From the NCBI GenBank assembly GCA_003001975.1, contig PVUG01000011.1:62001-126000 (forward strand): a stretch of DNA of 64,000 nt, in the 5' to 3' direction. Origin of the DNA: Martelella mediterranea. Lineage in GTDB: Bacteria > Pseudomonadota > Alphaproteobacteria > Rhizobiales > Rhizobiaceae. Shown piece by piece: positions 1 through 9,652 of this stretch. The notes below the pieces were generated by a model that was not told the origin of the DNA, searched no databases, and was given only the letters and a program-made list of their open reading frames with translations. Both the position numbers and the translations under genes were made by a program. Positions within the stretch are counted from its first letter, which is position 1. Every line of letters begins with the position of its first letter.

Positions 1-2
1 CG

Positions 3-74
3 CCCTGGGCCGAACATGACCGGCTGGACGATGACCGCAACGACGATGACAAACGCAACGGCAAGGACCGTTAG
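3..74 (+). CDS. C-terminal tail of a truncated protein, possibly FxsA family
   Basis: An open frame enters from the left edge and stops at TAG 72-74. The 23 visible residues are extremely hydrophilic and rich in Asp, Arg and Asn, starting PWAEHDRLDDD. Such charged tails are typical of rhizobial FxsA-family membrane proteins, which are often found close to secB. The identification rests on position and composition only, because no domain is inside the window. It could equally be the end of another protein or a chance frame. Confidence 0.35.
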   Translation, partial: PWAEHDRLDDDRNDDDKRNGKDR

Positions 75-221
75 CCTGTCCGCGGCATTTGCCGAGACCG
101 CCCGGCCGCAATCGCCCCAGACCCTGCGCTGCGGGCTTTTCGGCGGCCCGCCCGAGGGTTGTGCGGCGGCTCCCTAAATGCTAACTGGCAACCCAAATTG
201 ACCCACTCGAAAGGACGCGAA

Positions 222-704
222 ATGGCAGAAGAAAATGGTGCGGAGAAAAAGGAAAGCCCTTCGCTGAGCATTCTGACCCAGTACATCAAGGATCTTTCCT
301 TCGAAAATCCCGGTGCCCCGGCTTCACTGCAGAAGCGTGACGGCCAGCCGAACATCAACATCAGTGTCAACGTCAATGCCAACCCGCTTGGCGAAGACAA
401 TTACGATGTTCTCCTTTCGTTGAAAGCCGAAGCCAAGTCCAACGACAAGACGCTGTTCCTGTGCGAGCTGGTCTATGGCGGCGTCTTCCGGGTCGCGAAC
501 TTCCCCAAGGAGCATGTGCTGCCGATGCTGTTCATCGAATGCCCGCGCCTGCTGTTCCCGTTTGCCCGCCAGATCGTGGCCGATGCCACCCGCAATGGCG
601 GTTACCCGCCGCTTCTGGTGGATCCGATCGACTTTGCACAGATGTTCCAGAAGCGCATGGCCGAGGAACAGGCCCGCGCCAAGGTGCAGCAGCCCGCCAA
701 CTGA
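222..704 (+). CDS. secB: Protein-export chaperone SecB
   Basis: SecB is a cytosolic tetrameric chaperone that keeps preproteins unfolded and delivers them to SecA. The 160-residue product has the full SecB fold signature: the N-terminal segment [18 protein letters not shown], the [10 protein letters not shown] strand, the [10 protein letters not shown] strand and the [26 protein letters not shown] core. The length is normal for alphaproteobacteria. The start is ATG 222, preceded by AAAGGACG about 6 nt upstream. An in-frame upstream ATG at 159 would add 21 unrelated residues with no ribosome site. The gene converges on betA across a shared terminator. In many relatives secB sits next to dnaQ, but here dnaQ is 36 kb away. 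Confidence 0.95.
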   Translation: MAEENGAEKKESPSLSILTQYIKDLSFENPGAPASLQKRDGQPNINISVNVNANPLGEDNYDVLLSLKAEAKSNDKTLFLCELVYGGVFRVANFPKEHVLPMLFIECPRLLFPFARQIVADATRNGGYPPLLVDPIDFAQMFQKRMAEEQARAKVQQPAN

Positions 705-723
705 GCAGGCTGACAGATCATTT

Positions 724-757
724 AAAAAAAACCCGGCCGCCGTGCCGGGTTTTTTAT
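724..757. terminator. Bidirectional terminator between secB and betA
   Basis: AAAACCCGGC and GCCGGGTTTT form a perfect stem around a 6-nt loop, with an A-run on the left and a T-run on the right. It works in both directions for the convergent secB (plus) and betA (minus) transcripts, which end 20 and 5 nt away. Confidence 0.85.
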
Positions 758-761
758 TGTT

Positions 762-2441
762 TCAGCGATCCGATGTTTCCCGGCGCGGATTGAGCCAGGG
801 GGCGGCGTTTTCGGGCGCGAGCGGCTGACGGCCGAGGATGTGGTCGCTGGCCTTTTCGCCGACCATGATCGACGGGGCATTGAGATTGCCGTTGGTGATG
901 CGCGGGAAGACCGAACTGTCGGCGACCCTCAAGCCCTCGACACCGATCACCCGGCATTCGGGATCGACCACGGCCATCGGGTCATCGGCGCGGCCCATCC
1001 TCGCCGTGCCGCAGGGGTGATAGGCGCTTTCGGCGTGTTCGCGGATAAAGCCGTCGATCTCGTCATCGCTTTGAACATCGCCGCCCGGCTGGATTTCCTT
1101 GCCGCGATAGGGATCGAAAGCGGCCTGCGCGAAGATTTCACGCGTCAGCCGCACGCAATGGCGGAAATCGGCCCAGTCCTGTTCATGGCTCATATAGTTG
1201 AAGACGATCTTCGGCGCTTCCTTCGGATCGGTGCCCTTCAGGGTTATTTCCCCGCGCGAGGGCGAACGCATCGGCCCGACATGGGCCTGGAATCCATGGC
1301 CCTCGGCCGGCGCGGTGCCATCGTAGCGCACGGCCATCGGCAGGAAATGATACTGGATATCGGGATACTCGACCCCGGCTCGCGAGCGCACGAAGGCCGC
1401 GCTTTCGAACTGGTTCGAAGCGCCGATACCGTTCTTGAACAGCAGCCACTGCGCACCGGCCAACCCCTTGCCGAAGATGTTCCAGTGCTTGTAGAGCGTG
1501 ATCGGCTGGGTGCTGGCCTGCTGGATATAGACTTCCAGATGATCCTGCAGGTTCTTGCCCACGCCGGGCCGGTCAGCAATAACGGGAACACCGTGCTCGG
1601 CCAGTTCACTGCCCGGACCGATGCCGGAAAGCAGCAGCAGTTTCGGCGTGTTGATCGAAGAGGCCGCCAGTATGACCTCACGGCGGGCTCGGATCGTCTC
1701 GACATGGCCGCCGCGCTCGATCTCGACGCCGATGGCGCGGCCATCCTCGATGATCACCTTGCGGGCAAAACAGCGGATCAGGTCGAGATTTTGCCTTTTC
1801 AGCGCCGGCTTCAGATAGGCATTGGCCGCCGACCAGCGCCGGCCCTTCCAGACCGTCTGCTCCATCGGCCCGAAGCCTTCCTGCTTCTCGCCGTTATAAT
1901 CGCCCGTCGCCTCGAAACCCGCCTGTTTGCCCGCCTCGACGAAGGCATGAAACAGCGGGTTCTTGCGCGGGCCACGCGTGACATGCAGCGGCCCGTTCTT
2001 GCCCCGCCACGACGGATCGCCGCCATGGCCGCCCTCATGCCAGTGCTCCATGCGCTTGAAATAGGGCAGCACATCCGCATAACCCCAGCCGGTTGCGCCG
2101 CTTGTCTCCCAGTGGTCGTAGTCGCGCGCGTGTCCCCGGACATAGACCATGCCGTTGATCGAGGAGGACCCGCCGATCACCTTGCCGCGCGGGGTCACCA
2201 GACGGCGGTTGCCCAGATGCGGCTCCGGCTCGGAAACAAAACCCCAGTCATAGCGCTTCATGTTCATCGGATAGGAAAGGGCTGCCGGCATCTGGATGAA
2301 GGGACCGATATCGGACCCGCCGAATTCCAGCACCAGCACGGAATGCTTGCCGTCTTCAGAGAGACGCGCGGCCATTGCCGAGCCTGCCGAACCCGAACCA
2401 ACGATGACAAAATCTGCTTCAGTCAATTTCGAACCTTTCAT
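762..2441 (-). CDS. betA: Choline dehydrogenase (GMC oxidoreductase) BetA
   Basis: BetA is an FAD-dependent, membrane-associated enzyme oxidising choline to betaine aldehyde, the first step of glycine betaine synthesis. The 559-residue product has the N-terminal FAD loop [10 protein letters not shown] (about 14-23), the GMC signature [20 protein letters not shown] (about 90-110) and the active-site segment SAYHPCGT, whose His falls near residue 475. The terminal INPR/WLNPR-type tail is typical of rhizobial BetA. I chose ATG 2441 because the FAD motif then begins at the usual distance. An ATG at 2510 would add 23 basic residues not seen in the family. It is the last gene of betICBA but is separated from betB by 383 nt of palindromic repeats, so its expression may be partly uncoupled. 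Confidence 0.93.
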   Translation of the reverse strand: MKGSKLTEADFVIVGSGSAGSAMAARLSEDGKHSVLVLEFGGSDIGPFIQMPAALSYPMNMKRYDWGFVSEPEPHLGNRRLVTPRGKVIGGSSSINGMVYVRGHARDYDHWETSGATGWGYADVLPYFKRMEHWHEGGHGGDPSWRGKNGPLHVTRGPRKNPLFHAFVEAGKQAGFEATGDYNGEKQEGFGPMEQTVWKGRRWSAANAYLKPALKRQNLDLIRCFARKVIIEDGRAIGVEIERGGHVETIRARREVILAASSINTPKLLLLSGIGPGSELAEHGVPVIADRPGVGKNLQDHLEVYIQQASTQPITLYKHWNIFGKGLAGAQWLLFKNGIGASNQFESAAFVRSRAGVEYPDIQYHFLPMAVRYDGTAPAEGHGFQAHVGPMRSPSRGEITLKGTDPKEAPKIVFNYMSHEQDWADFRHCVRLTREIFAQAAFDPYRGKEIQPGGDVQSDDEIDGFIREHAESAYHPCGTARMGRADDPMAVVDPECRVIGVEGLRVADSSVFPRITNGNLNAPSIMVGEKASDHILGRQPLAPENAAPWLNPRRETSDR

Positions 2442-2525
2442 TGCCGCGATGGGCAAATGTTTTACGAGGCGCCGCTTGCGGCGATTAACCGCCCCCTCGT
2501 TACCCGACACGCTCTCCCCCTCCCT

Positions 2526-2753
2526 GCGTCATCCTCCGGCTTAACCCGAGGATCTAGTCCCCTTTCCACACGAGACACGTACCGGCTGTCCCGCCAGGGT
2601 ATTTCACTGCCAGAACCGCCTACTCCGTGCGCGACCAGCCGGCGTTGCACTCTCCCCCCCTATCCCCCTTGCGTCATCTTCGGGCTTGACCCGAAGATCC
2701 ATGAAGCCTCTCCCCCTGCGCCTGTATCCTCGGGTCAAGCCCGAGGATGACAC
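2526..2753. repeat. Dispersed palindromic repeat cluster inside the bet operon
   Basis: The 383-nt gap between betB and betA (2442-2824) holds no gene. It contains a degenerate half element at about 2527-2552 and a full pair at about 2671-2753. The full pair is TCTTCGGGCTTGACCCGAAG followed about 40 nt later by the inverted companion CTCGGGTCAAGCCCGAG. The same family recurs near 16.85, 25.3 and 34.75 kb. Each arm is a palindrome, and the two arms lie in inverted orientation. Confidence 0.85.
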
Positions 2754-2824
2754 CGAGTGGTGGTGGCCTTGCTCACCTCAGCCACCTCAAGCGAAGTGAT
2801 GACGGGCTCCTCTTCCCGCCCCGC

Positions 2825-4282
2825 TCAATACGGACTGTCGACCTTGCCGAGCGCCACCTGCACGGTCTTCAGCTCAGAATAAAACTCCATCGCCGCGCGT
2901 CCGTTTTCGCGGCCGAAGCCGGATTGCTTGACGCCGCCGAAGGGGATTTCGACCGGGGTCAGGTTATAGGTGTTGATCCAGCAGATGCCGGCCTGAAGCG
3001 CGTCCGCCACGCGATGGCCGCGGGCAAGATTTTGCGTGAACACGCCGGCCGCCAGACCGAAGGGGGTGCTGTTGGCGCGGGCGATCACTTCCTCTTCCGT
3101 TTCGAAGGCGAGCACGCTCATCACCGGCCCGAAGATTTCCTCGCGCGCGATCGTCATGTCGTCGGTGACATCGGCAAAGACGGTGGGCTCGATATAGGCG
3201 CCCCGGGCGAAAGCCTCGCCCGCAGGAACGCCGCCGCCGATCACCAGCCGGGCGCCCTCGCCTCTGCCCGCCTCGATATAGGACAGCACTTTTTGTCGCT
3301 GCGCTTCGGAAATCAGCGGTCCGAGATGGGTTTCCGGGTCCAGCGGATCGCCAAGCCGGATCGTGTTCGTGCGTTCGACAAGCCGGGCGAGAAACGCGTC
3401 CAGAATGGATTTCTGCACGAAGACACGGGTGCCGTTGGAGCAGATCTGGCCGGTGGAATAGAAATTGCCGAGCATCGCGCCGCCGATCGCGTCTTCCAGA
3501 TCGGCATCCTCGAACACGACCATCGGCGATTTGCCGCCAAGTTCCATGGTGGCGTGACGCATGCCGGAGGCGGCTGCCGCATAGACCTTGCCGCCGGTCG
3601 GGACCGAACCGGTGAGCGACACTTTTGCGGTCTTTTCATGGGTGGAAAGGGCGGCGCCGACATCGCCAAAGCCCTGCACCACGTTGAAAAGCCCCTTCGG
3701 CGCGCCAGCTTCCATGAGGATTTCAGCAAGCTTCAGCGCCGAAAGCGGCGTCATTTCAGACGGCTTGAACACCATGGCATTGCCGCAGGCAAGCGCGGGT
3801 GCGGCCTTCCACGAGGCGATCTGGATCGGGTAGTTCCACGCGCCGATGCCGACGCAAACGCCGAGCGGTTCGCGTTTGGTATAGGCAAAGCCTTCGGCAA
3901 GCGGCACGCTTTCACCGGAAAGACCGGCGGCCTGCGCGGAAAACCACTCAAGCGCATCCGCGCCCGAAGCGGCATCGGCCACCAGGGTTTCCTGAATGGC
4001 CTTGCCGGTGTCGAGCGTTTCCAGTTCCGACAGTTCGTCATTACGCTCGCGCATCAGGTCGGACGCCCTTCGCAGCACGCGGGCGCGCTCGACCGGCAGC
4101 CACGCCGCCCATTCGCGCTGGGCGCGTTCGGCAGCCGTCATGGCGCGTTCGATGATTTCCGGTGTGGCGGCATGAAGTGTGGCGATCACCTCGCCGGTGG
4201 CCGGGTTGATGCTGTCAAAGGCCCGGCCGGCGTCATCCTCGACATAGTCGCCATCGATGAAATGGCTGGCTTGTGCACGCAT
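2825..4282 (-). CDS. betB: Betaine aldehyde dehydrogenase BetB
   Basis: BetB is a cytosolic NAD(P)-dependent aldehyde dehydrogenase completing choline oxidation to glycine betaine. The 485-residue product shows the ALDH catalytic set: Asn150 in GAWNYP, Glu247 in MELGGKSP and Cys281 in GQICSNGTR, plus the cofactor segment [10 protein letters not shown] chose ATG 4282 because GGAG lies 7 nt upstream; an ATG two codons earlier would leave only 3 nt. It follows betC by 49 nt in the same orientation. The order betI-betC-betB-betA is the classical rhizobial arrangement, so specificity for betaine aldehyde is well supported by context. Confidence 0.94.
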   Translation of the reverse strand: MRAQASHFIDGDYVEDDAGRAFDSINPATGEVIATLHAATPEIIERAMTAAERAQREWAAWLPVERARVLRRASDLMRERNDELSELETLDTGKAIQETLVADAASGADALEWFSAQAAGLSGESVPLAEGFAYTKREPLGVCVGIGAWNYPIQIASWKAAPALACGNAMVFKPSEMTPLSALKLAEILMEAGAPKGLFNVVQGFGDVGAALSTHEKTAKVSLTGSVPTGGKVYAAAASGMRHATMELGGKSPMVVFEDADLEDAIGGAMLGNFYSTGQICSNGTRVFVQKSILDAFLARLVERTNTIRLGDPLDPETHLGPLISEAQRQKVLSYIEAGRGEGARLVIGGGVPAGEAFARGAYIEPTVFADVTDDMTIAREEIFGPVMSVLAFETEEEVIARANSTPFGLAAGVFTQNLARGHRVADALQAGICWINTYNLTPVEIPFGGVKQSGFGRENGRAAMEFYSELKTVQVALGKVDSPY

Positions 4283-4331
4283 TGTCATTCTCCGCTTGGT
4301 CAGCGTTCGTTCTTTCACCGCGCTAAAGCGC

Positions 4332-5849
4332 CTATTCGTCGCGGGGCCAGCGCTGGCTGGCTTCCAGAATGTTGAGGTCCATGTGGTTGCGCATGAACCG
4401 TTCCGAGGCATCCTTCATCGGCTGGTAGTCCCACGGCCGGTAGTCGCCGGCCCTCAGCGCCTCATAGACGATATGGCGGCGCGCCTGGCTTTCGCGGATC
4501 TCGGCGTCATAGGCGGCCATGTCCCAGTATTCGCGCACCTTCGCTGCAAAACCGGCAACGGTTTCGGCATGGGCGGGATCGTCTGCCAGATTGGTCAGCT
4601 CGTGCGGATCGGCTTCAAGGTCGAAAAGCTGCGGGGGATCGAGTTCGCAGTGATTATACTTGAACCGACCCTCGCGGATCGAAACCAGCGGCGCCTCGGA
4701 GGCTTCGGCGGCATATTCCATGCGCACCGGCATTTTCCGTTCCGCGCCCGCAGCCACCGGCACAAGGCTTTCGCCATCGCTCCATGGGGAAACCGCCGCG
4801 GTGTCGATGCCGGCAAGATCGGCAAGCGTTGCCGCGATATCGACGGTCGAGGCCGGGGTTTTGACAAGACCGGGTTTCATGCCGGGGGCGGAAATCATCA
4901 GCGGCACGCGCGACGAGCCCTCATAGAAGCTCATCTTGAACCACAGCCCGCGTTCGCCGAGCATGTCGCCATGGTCGGAAAGGAACACGATCACCGTATC
5001 CTCTGCCAGTCCGACGCCTTCGAGCGCTTCGAGGATTTCACCGATCTTGTCGTCGACATAGGAGACATTGGCGAAATAGGCCCGACGCGCGCGGCGGACA
5101 TCTTCCTTCGAGATATCGAATTTCTGCCAGTCATTGGCATCGAAAATCCGCTTCGAATGGCCGTCCTGCGCGTCATAATCGATGGTGCCGACCTCCGGCT
5201 CCAGATGGTCGCAATCCTCGTAGAGATCCCAGTATTTCTTCCGCGCCACATAGGGGTCGTGCGGATGGGTGAAGGAGACGGTCAGCATGAACGGACGGTC
5301 ATCCTTGCGGCGGCCGAGATCATAGACCTTGCGCACCGCCTCATAGGCAACCTCGTCGTCATATTCGAGCTGGTTGGAGATTTCGCCGACGCCCGCCCCC
5401 GTCACCGAGCCCATATTGTGGTACCACCAGTCGATGCGCTCGCCCGGCTTGCCGTAATCCGGCGTCCAGCCGTAATCGGCGGGATAGACATCGGTGGTCA
5501 GCCGCTCCTCGAAACCATGGAGCTGGTCGGGGCCGACGAAGTGCATCTTGCCAGCAAGCGATGTCTGGTAACCGGCGCGGCGCAGATGATGGGCATAGGT
5601 CGGGATGTCGGGCGAAAACTCGGCGGCATTGTCATAGACGCGGGTGCGGCGCGGCAACTGACCGCTCATGAACGAGGCGCGCGCCGGCGCGCACAACGGC
5701 GAGCCGGTATAGGCATTTTGAAAGCGGGTCGAACGCTGGCTGAGTTTCTTCAGGTTCGGCGTGTGCAGAAAGTCGGCCGGGCCATCGGGAAACAGGGTTC
5801 CGGCAAGCTGGTCGACCATGAGAACGAGAATGTTCGGCCGCGCGGTCAT
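4332..5849 (-). CDS. betC: Choline-sulfatase BetC
   Basis: BetC is a type I sulfatase that hydrolyses choline-O-sulfate to choline and sulfate, feeding the bet pathway from an environmental osmolyte ester. The 505-residue protein has the sulfatase motif CxPxR as CAPAR at residues 53-57; Cys53 is expected to be converted to formylglycine. The metal-binding start [10 protein letters not shown] (5-14) and the [11 protein letters not shown] segment are intact. The C-terminal part matches the choline-sulfatase-specific extension. It has no signal peptide, so it is cytosolic. Its start codon overlaps the betI stop by 4 nt, indicating translational coupling. Confidence 0.94.
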   Translation of the reverse strand: MTARPNILVLMVDQLAGTLFPDGPADFLHTPNLKKLSQRSTRFQNAYTGSPLCAPARASFMSGQLPRRTRVYDNAAEFSPDIPTYAHHLRRAGYQTSLAGKMHFVGPDQLHGFEERLTTDVYPADYGWTPDYGKPGERIDWWYHNMGSVTGAGVGEISNQLEYDDEVAYEAVRKVYDLGRRKDDRPFMLTVSFTHPHDPYVARKKYWDLYEDCDHLEPEVGTIDYDAQDGHSKRIFDANDWQKFDISKEDVRRARRAYFANVSYVDDKIGEILEALEGVGLAEDTVIVFLSDHGDMLGERGLWFKMSFYEGSSRVPLMISAPGMKPGLVKTPASTVDIAATLADLAGIDTAAVSPWSDGESLVPVAAGAERKMPVRMEYAAEASEAPLVSIREGRFKYNHCELDPPQLFDLEADPHELTNLADDPAHAETVAGFAAKVREYWDMAAYDAEIRESQARRHIVYEALRAGDYRPWDYQPMKDASERFMRNHMDLNILEASQRWPRDE

Positions 5850-6436
5850 GAAGACATCTCCTTGGCGAGTGTGAGTTCGAGATATTCTCTGGTCATTTCG
5901 ATGGCGCCCTTGCGGCTGGTGCCGAAATCCTTCAGCGCCGCACGCAGGTAAAACCCGTCGATCATCGAGCCGAGCCCGGCGGCGATGCGGTTTGCAGCGT
6001 CCCGGCTGACGCGCTGGCGCAGCGCAAAGACGAGATTGGAGCGCAGCCGCGCCTCGTAGATCGACAGAAGCCGGCTGGCATCGCTCTTGCGCTGGGCCTG
6101 AACGTAAAAGGCAAGCCAGGCGGCCACCACGGCGGGATCGAACTGGTCGGGGCCGAAACTGGCCTCGATCACGGCCACCAGCCGCTCCTCCGGTGTGCGG
6201 GCGGTCTTGTAGCGGGCCTTGACCGAGGCGCCGAACGCGTCGAGGATGCGCCGCATGGCCGCGAACAATATCTTGTCCTTGGAGCCGAAATAATGATGCG
6301 CGAGCGCAGGCGAAACGCCGGCCCGCTGCGCGATCTTGGCGACCGTGACCTCGACCATGCCGACCTTGCCGACTTCCTCGATCGCGGCCCGGACAAGGGC
6401 ATCGCGACGGATCGTTTCCATTCCGGTTTTCGGCAT
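5846..6436 (-). CDS. betI: TetR-family choline-responsive repressor BetI
   Basis: BetI represses the choline-glycine betaine genes and is released by choline. The 196-residue product has a TetR helix-turn-helix at about 30-56 (VTVAKIAQRAGVSPALAHHY) and the BetI-specific C-terminal core including FGPDQFDPAVVAAWLAFY. It is the first gene of the betICBA transcript, as in Sinorhizobium. A 20-bp palindrome of BetI-operator type lies 99 nt upstream, in the divergent spacer shared with choX, so it probably controls its own operon and the transporter together. Confidence 0.93.
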   Translation of the reverse strand: MPKTGMETIRRDALVRAAIEEVGKVGMVEVTVAKIAQRAGVSPALAHHYFGSKDKILFAAMRRILDAFGASVKARYKTARTPEERLVAVIEASFGPDQFDPAVVAAWLAFYVQAQRKSDASRLLSIYEARLRSNLVFALRQRVSRDAANRIAAGLGSMIDGFYLRAALKDFGTSRKGAIEMTREYLELTLAKEMSS

Positions 6437-6534
6437 CGGCTTAACCCGCTGAAAAAATGCTCAGAGACGTATAATGGCGAAGAAATATGCAAACTGTGAT
6501 GCATCGCCGTTTACAGGAATTAACATATGTTATA

Positions 6535-6554
6535 TTGATTGACTGATCAATCAA
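6535..6554. promoter_or_regulatory. BetI operator in the betI-choX divergent spacer
   Basis: TTGATTG (6535-6541) and CAATCAA (6548-6554) form a perfect 7-bp inverted repeat around a 6-nt centre. The arms match the TTGATTG...CAATCAA form of known BetI sites. The palindrome is 98 nt from betI and 76 nt from choX, in an otherwise AT-rich spacer, so it can block both promoters. Confidence 0.8.
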
Positions 6555-6630
6555 AGAAGCCAACAGTTTTTCGCCGCGTCGTTTTGAGGCGCAATGGCAA
6601 TCTTGCAACGGACCCGAAAGGAACGCTGAC

Positions 6631-7569
6631 ATGTCTGATAACTTCCGAATGATCCTCGCAGCGCTTGCCGCCGCCACAACCCTTTCCGCCGGCGCTGCAG
6701 CAGCCCAGGAAACGGCCTGTGACAGCGTGAGCTTCTCCGATGTCGGCTGGACGGACATCACCACCACGACGGCAACGGCGAAACACCTGCTTGAAGGCCT
6801 CGGTTACGATGTCGACGTCAAGGTTCTGTCCGTTCCGGTCACCTTCGCATCGCTGAAGAGCGACGATGTCGACATCTTCCTCGGCAACTGGATGCCGGCC
6901 CAGAGCGGCGCGATTTCCCCTTACATCGACGAGGGCGAGATCGACGTTGTCGCCACCAATCTGGAAGGCACGAAATATACGCTGGCCGTGCCGACCTACA
7001 CCTATGAAAAGGGTCTGAAGACCTATGCCGACATCGCCAAGTTCGCCGATGAACTCGACGACAAGATCTACGGCATCGAGCCGGGCAATGAAGGCAATGC
7101 CTATCTCGTTTCGCTGATCGACGAGAACAAATACGACCTCGGTGATTTCGAGGTTGTCGAAAGCTCCGAACAGGGCATGCTGGCCATGGTCGGCCGCAAA
7201 TACCGCCAGGAACAGCCGATCGTCTTCCTCGGCTGGGAACCGCATCCGATGAACGCCACCTATTCGCTGAAATACCTCACCGGCGGTGAGGACTTCTTCG
7301 GCGGCGAAGGCATTGTCCGCACCGTGACCCGCAAGGGCTATGCAGAAGAATGCCCGAATGTCGGCAAGCTTCTGACAAACCTGAAGTTCTCCCTGCCGAT
7401 GGAAAACGAGATCATGGGCAAGATCCTCAATGACGGCGAGAACGAGGGCGATGCCACCGCCGAATGGATCAAGGCCAATCCGGATGTGCTCGACGCCTGG
7501 CTGGACGGTGTGACCACCACCGCCGGCGAGCCGGGACTGCCGGCCGTCAAGGCCTCGCTCGGCCTCTAA
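6631..7569 (+). CDS. choX: Choline ABC transporter periplasmic binding protein ChoX
   Basis: ChoX is the high-affinity choline-binding subunit of the Cho importer. The 312-residue protein begins with a signal peptide (about 1-25, cleaved near AAAAQ). The aromatic box that holds the choline trimethylammonium group is complete: Trp40, Trp87, Tyr116 and Trp202, each offset by exactly three from the S. meliloti ChoX residues W43, W90, Y119 and W205. Asp42 follows Trp40 and Asn153 lies in GNEGN, as in the family. A ribosome site AAAGGAA precedes the ATG. It is the first gene of choXWV and is followed by a strong hairpin, consistent with excess production of the binding protein. Confidence 0.95.
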   Translation: MSDNFRMILAALAAATTLSAGAAAAQETACDSVSFSDVGWTDITTTTATAKHLLEGLGYDVDVKVLSVPVTFASLKSDDVDIFLGNWMPAQSGAISPYIDEGEIDVVATNLEGTKYTLAVPTYTYEKGLKTYADIAKFADELDDKIYGIEPGNEGNAYLVSLIDENKYDLGDFEVVESSEQGMLAMVGRKYRQEQPIVFLGWEPHPMNATYSLKYLTGGEDFFGGEGIVRTVTRKGYAEECPNVGKLLTNLKFSLPMENEIMGKILNDGENEGDATAEWIKANPDVLDAWLDGVTTTAGEPGLPAVKASLGL

Positions 7570-7579
7570 AGGCATAAAT

Positions 7580-7609
7580 GGCCCGGAACGGCGCAATGCT
7601 TTCCGGGCC
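7580..7609 (+). terminator. Intercistronic hairpin between choX and choW
   Basis: GGCCCGGAA (7580-7588) pairs perfectly with TTCCGGGCC (7601-7609) around a 12-nt loop, starting 11 nt after the choX stop and followed by CTTTCC. It is more likely an mRNA stabiliser or partial terminator that raises choX over choWV than a full stop, because choWV have no other obvious promoter. Confidence 0.7.
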
Positions 7610-7705
7610 TTTCCATATCCAAGCGCGCTATGATGAATGTGCTGCCGCGGCAGCGCGGTCTGGGCGAGACCCAGGCCACCGGGGGAGAAGAAAAGGAGCA
7701 CCCTC

Positions 7706-8548
7706 TTGCACTGGCTGACAGACTACAAGATCCCGCTCGGGCGCTGGGCCCAGGATATCTTCGACTGGCTGCAGATGCATGGCGGCTGGTTTTTCGACGG
7801 TCTGGCCGAGATCATGGGCTGGCTGATCGACAGACTCCTGTGGTTGCTACAGGCTCCCGGCCCCATCGTGGTGGCGATCATCGTTGCCGCATTCGCCTAC
7901 TGGCTGCAGCGCAACTGGAAAGTCTCGCTCTTCGTCTTCCTCGGCTTTCTGTTCATCATCAATCAGGGCTATTGGGAAGAAACCACCGAAAGCCTGGCGC
8001 TGGTCATCTCCGCCTGCATCATCTGCATGGCCATCGGCGTGCCAATCGGGATTTTCACTGCCCACCGGCCGCGTTTTTATCAGGTGCTGCAGCCGGTTCT
8101 CGACCTGATGCAGACGCTGCCGCCCTTCGTCTATCTCATTCCGGCGATCATCTTCTTCGGCATCGGCATGGTGCCGGGCCTGCTGGCAACGGTGATCTTC
8201 GTCATCCCGGCCTCCATCCGCCTCACCCATCTGGGCGTTTCCTCTGTGCCGAAGCCGCTGCTGGAAGCCGCCGACGCCTTCGGTGGCACCGGCTGGCAGA
8301 AGCTGACCAAGGTCGAGCTGCATTATGCGCTGCCGCAGATCATGGCCGGGCTCAACCAGACCATCATGCTGTCGCTTTCGATGGTGGTTGTTGCCGCCCT
8401 TGTCGGCGCCGACGGCCTCGGCGTGCCGGTGGTGCGCGCGCTTAACCAGGTCAATCCCGCGCTCGGTTTCGAAAGCGGCTTCGTCATCGTGGTCGTCGCC
8501 ATCATCCTCGACCGGGTTCTCAAGATCGGAGGGCGCAACAATGGCTGA
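7706..8548 (+). CDS. choW: Choline ABC transporter permease ChoW
   Basis: ChoW is the inner-membrane channel subunit of the choline importer. The 280-residue product has about six membrane segments and the binding-protein-dependent permease loop, with EAADAFGGTGWQKLTKVELHYALP around 195-220. The start is TTG 7706: it gives an N-terminus (HWLTDYKIPLG) that matches S. meliloti ChoW, and AGGAG lies 7 nt upstream. A longer frame from ATG 7637 would add 23 arginine-rich residues and ignore that ribosome site. The stop overlaps choV by 8 nt. Automated callers may choose the longer start. Confidence 0.93.
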   Translation: MHWLTDYKIPLGRWAQDIFDWLQMHGGWFFDGLAEIMGWLIDRLLWLLQAPGPIVVAIIVAAFAYWLQRNWKVSLFVFLGFLFIINQGYWEETTESLALVISACIICMAIGVPIGIFTAHRPRFYQVLQPVLDLMQTLPPFVYLIPAIIFFGIGMVPGLLATVIFVIPASIRLTHLGVSSVPKPLLEAADAFGGTGWQKLTKVELHYALPQIMAGLNQTIMLSLSMVVVAALVGADGLGVPVVRALNQVNPALGFESGFVIVVVAIILDRVLKIGGRNNG

Positions 8549-9575
8549 TGCGGTTGTCTTTGAAGATGTGAATATCGTTTTCGGCGACAGGCCGGAAACC
8601 GCCCTGCCCCTGATGGACGCCGGCAAGGACCGCGCGGAGGTGCAGGACGAAACCGGCCAGGTGCTCGGCGTGCATAATTGTTCGCTGACGGTGGGCGAAG
8701 GCGAGCTTCTGGTGCTGATGGGCCTTTCGGGTTCGGGAAAATCGACCCTGCTCAGGGCCGTCAACCGGCTCAACCCGGTCTGCCGCGGCCGCGTTCTGGT
8801 CAATGACGGCACGCAGATGACCGATGTGACCTCGGCCGACAGCAAGACGCTGCGCCATATCCGGCTGCAGCGTGTTTCCATGGTGTTTCAGCAGTTCGGC
8901 CTGCTGCCCTGGCGCAATGTCCGTGACAATGTCGCGCTCGGTCTGGAATTTGCCGGCCTGAGCAAGAAGGAACGGCTGGAAAAGGCCGAAGCCCAGCTGG
9001 AACTTGTCGGCCTGAAGGACTGGGGCAACCAGCTTGTGGGCGAACTCTCCGGCGGCATGCAGCAGCGCGTCGGTCTGGCCCGCGCCTTTGCCACCGAAGC
9101 GCCGATCCTGTTGATGGACGAGCCGTTTTCAGCGCTTGATCCACTGATCCGCACCCGGCTTCAGGACGAGCTGATCGAGCTGCAGCGCAATCTGAAACGC
9201 ACCATCATCTTCGTCAGCCACGACCTCGACGAGGCTTTCAAGATCGGCGACCGGATCGCGATCATGGAAGGCGGACGGATCGTCCAGTGCGGCACGCCGT
9301 CAGAGATCGTGCGTCAGCCCGCCGACGCCTATGTCGCCGACTTTGTCGCCAATGTGAACCCGCTTGGCGTCCTGCGCGCTGCCGATGTGATGAGCGACGA
9401 TGACGCACCGGACGACGCGCACCCCGTCAATATCAACACCAAGCTGGCAGACATGATGGATGCGCTCGGCAAGGGCGCGACCCTGAGCGTGGTCGACGGC
9501 AACGGCAAAACCGTCGGCAGCGTCCGCCCGTCCAATGTCGTTACCGCGCTCAACCCGGCGACACCGCTCGGGTAG
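8541..9575 (+). CDS. choV: Choline ABC transporter ATPase ChoV
   Basis: ChoV powers choline import. The 344-residue protein has Walker A GLSGSGKST at 61-69, the signature LSGGMQQRVGLARA, Walker B ILLMDEPFSALD and the switch His in VSHDLDEAF. It belongs to the glycine-betaine/proline (ProV/OpuAA) subclass but ends in a short non-CBS tail. ATG 8541 has GGAGGG 7 nt upstream, and the start lies inside the end of choW, giving tight coupling. It is the last gene of choXWV and is followed by a terminator. Confidence 0.94.
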   Translation: MADAVVFEDVNIVFGDRPETALPLMDAGKDRAEVQDETGQVLGVHNCSLTVGEGELLVLMGLSGSGKSTLLRAVNRLNPVCRGRVLVNDGTQMTDVTSADSKTLRHIRLQRVSMVFQQFGLLPWRNVRDNVALGLEFAGLSKKERLEKAEAQLELVGLKDWGNQLVGELSGGMQQRVGLARAFATEAPILLMDEPFSALDPLIRTRLQDELIELQRNLKRTIIFVSHDLDEAFKIGDRIAIMEGGRIVQCGTPSEIVRQPADAYVADFVANVNPLGVLRAADVMSDDDAPDDAHPVNINTKLADMMDALGKGATLSVVDGNGKTVGSVRPSNVVTALNPATPLG

Positions 9576-9603
9576 TGCGTTTCAGACTGAGGACAGGTTG
9601 CGA

Positions 9604-9632
9604 AAGGGCGCTCCTTCGGGGCGCCTTTTTCA
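9604..9632 (+). terminator. Terminator after choV
   Basis: AAGGGCGC, a short loop and GGGGCGCCTTTTT form a GC-rich hairpin followed by five T residues, about 30 nt after the choV stop. It lies between the convergent choV and the wavE-like gene. Confidence 0.75.
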
Positions 9633-9652
9633 ATGCACGAAGGATACAACCA

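Noticed and set aside
840-2750. Long plus-strand open frame (636 codons) opposite betA
   Set aside because: Mirror frame of a clear choline dehydrogenase; composition follows the complementary codon bias, with no domain and no ribosome site.
4257-5951. 564-codon plus-strand frame opposite betC
   Set aside because: Shadow frame; betC on the other strand has all sulfatase motifs.
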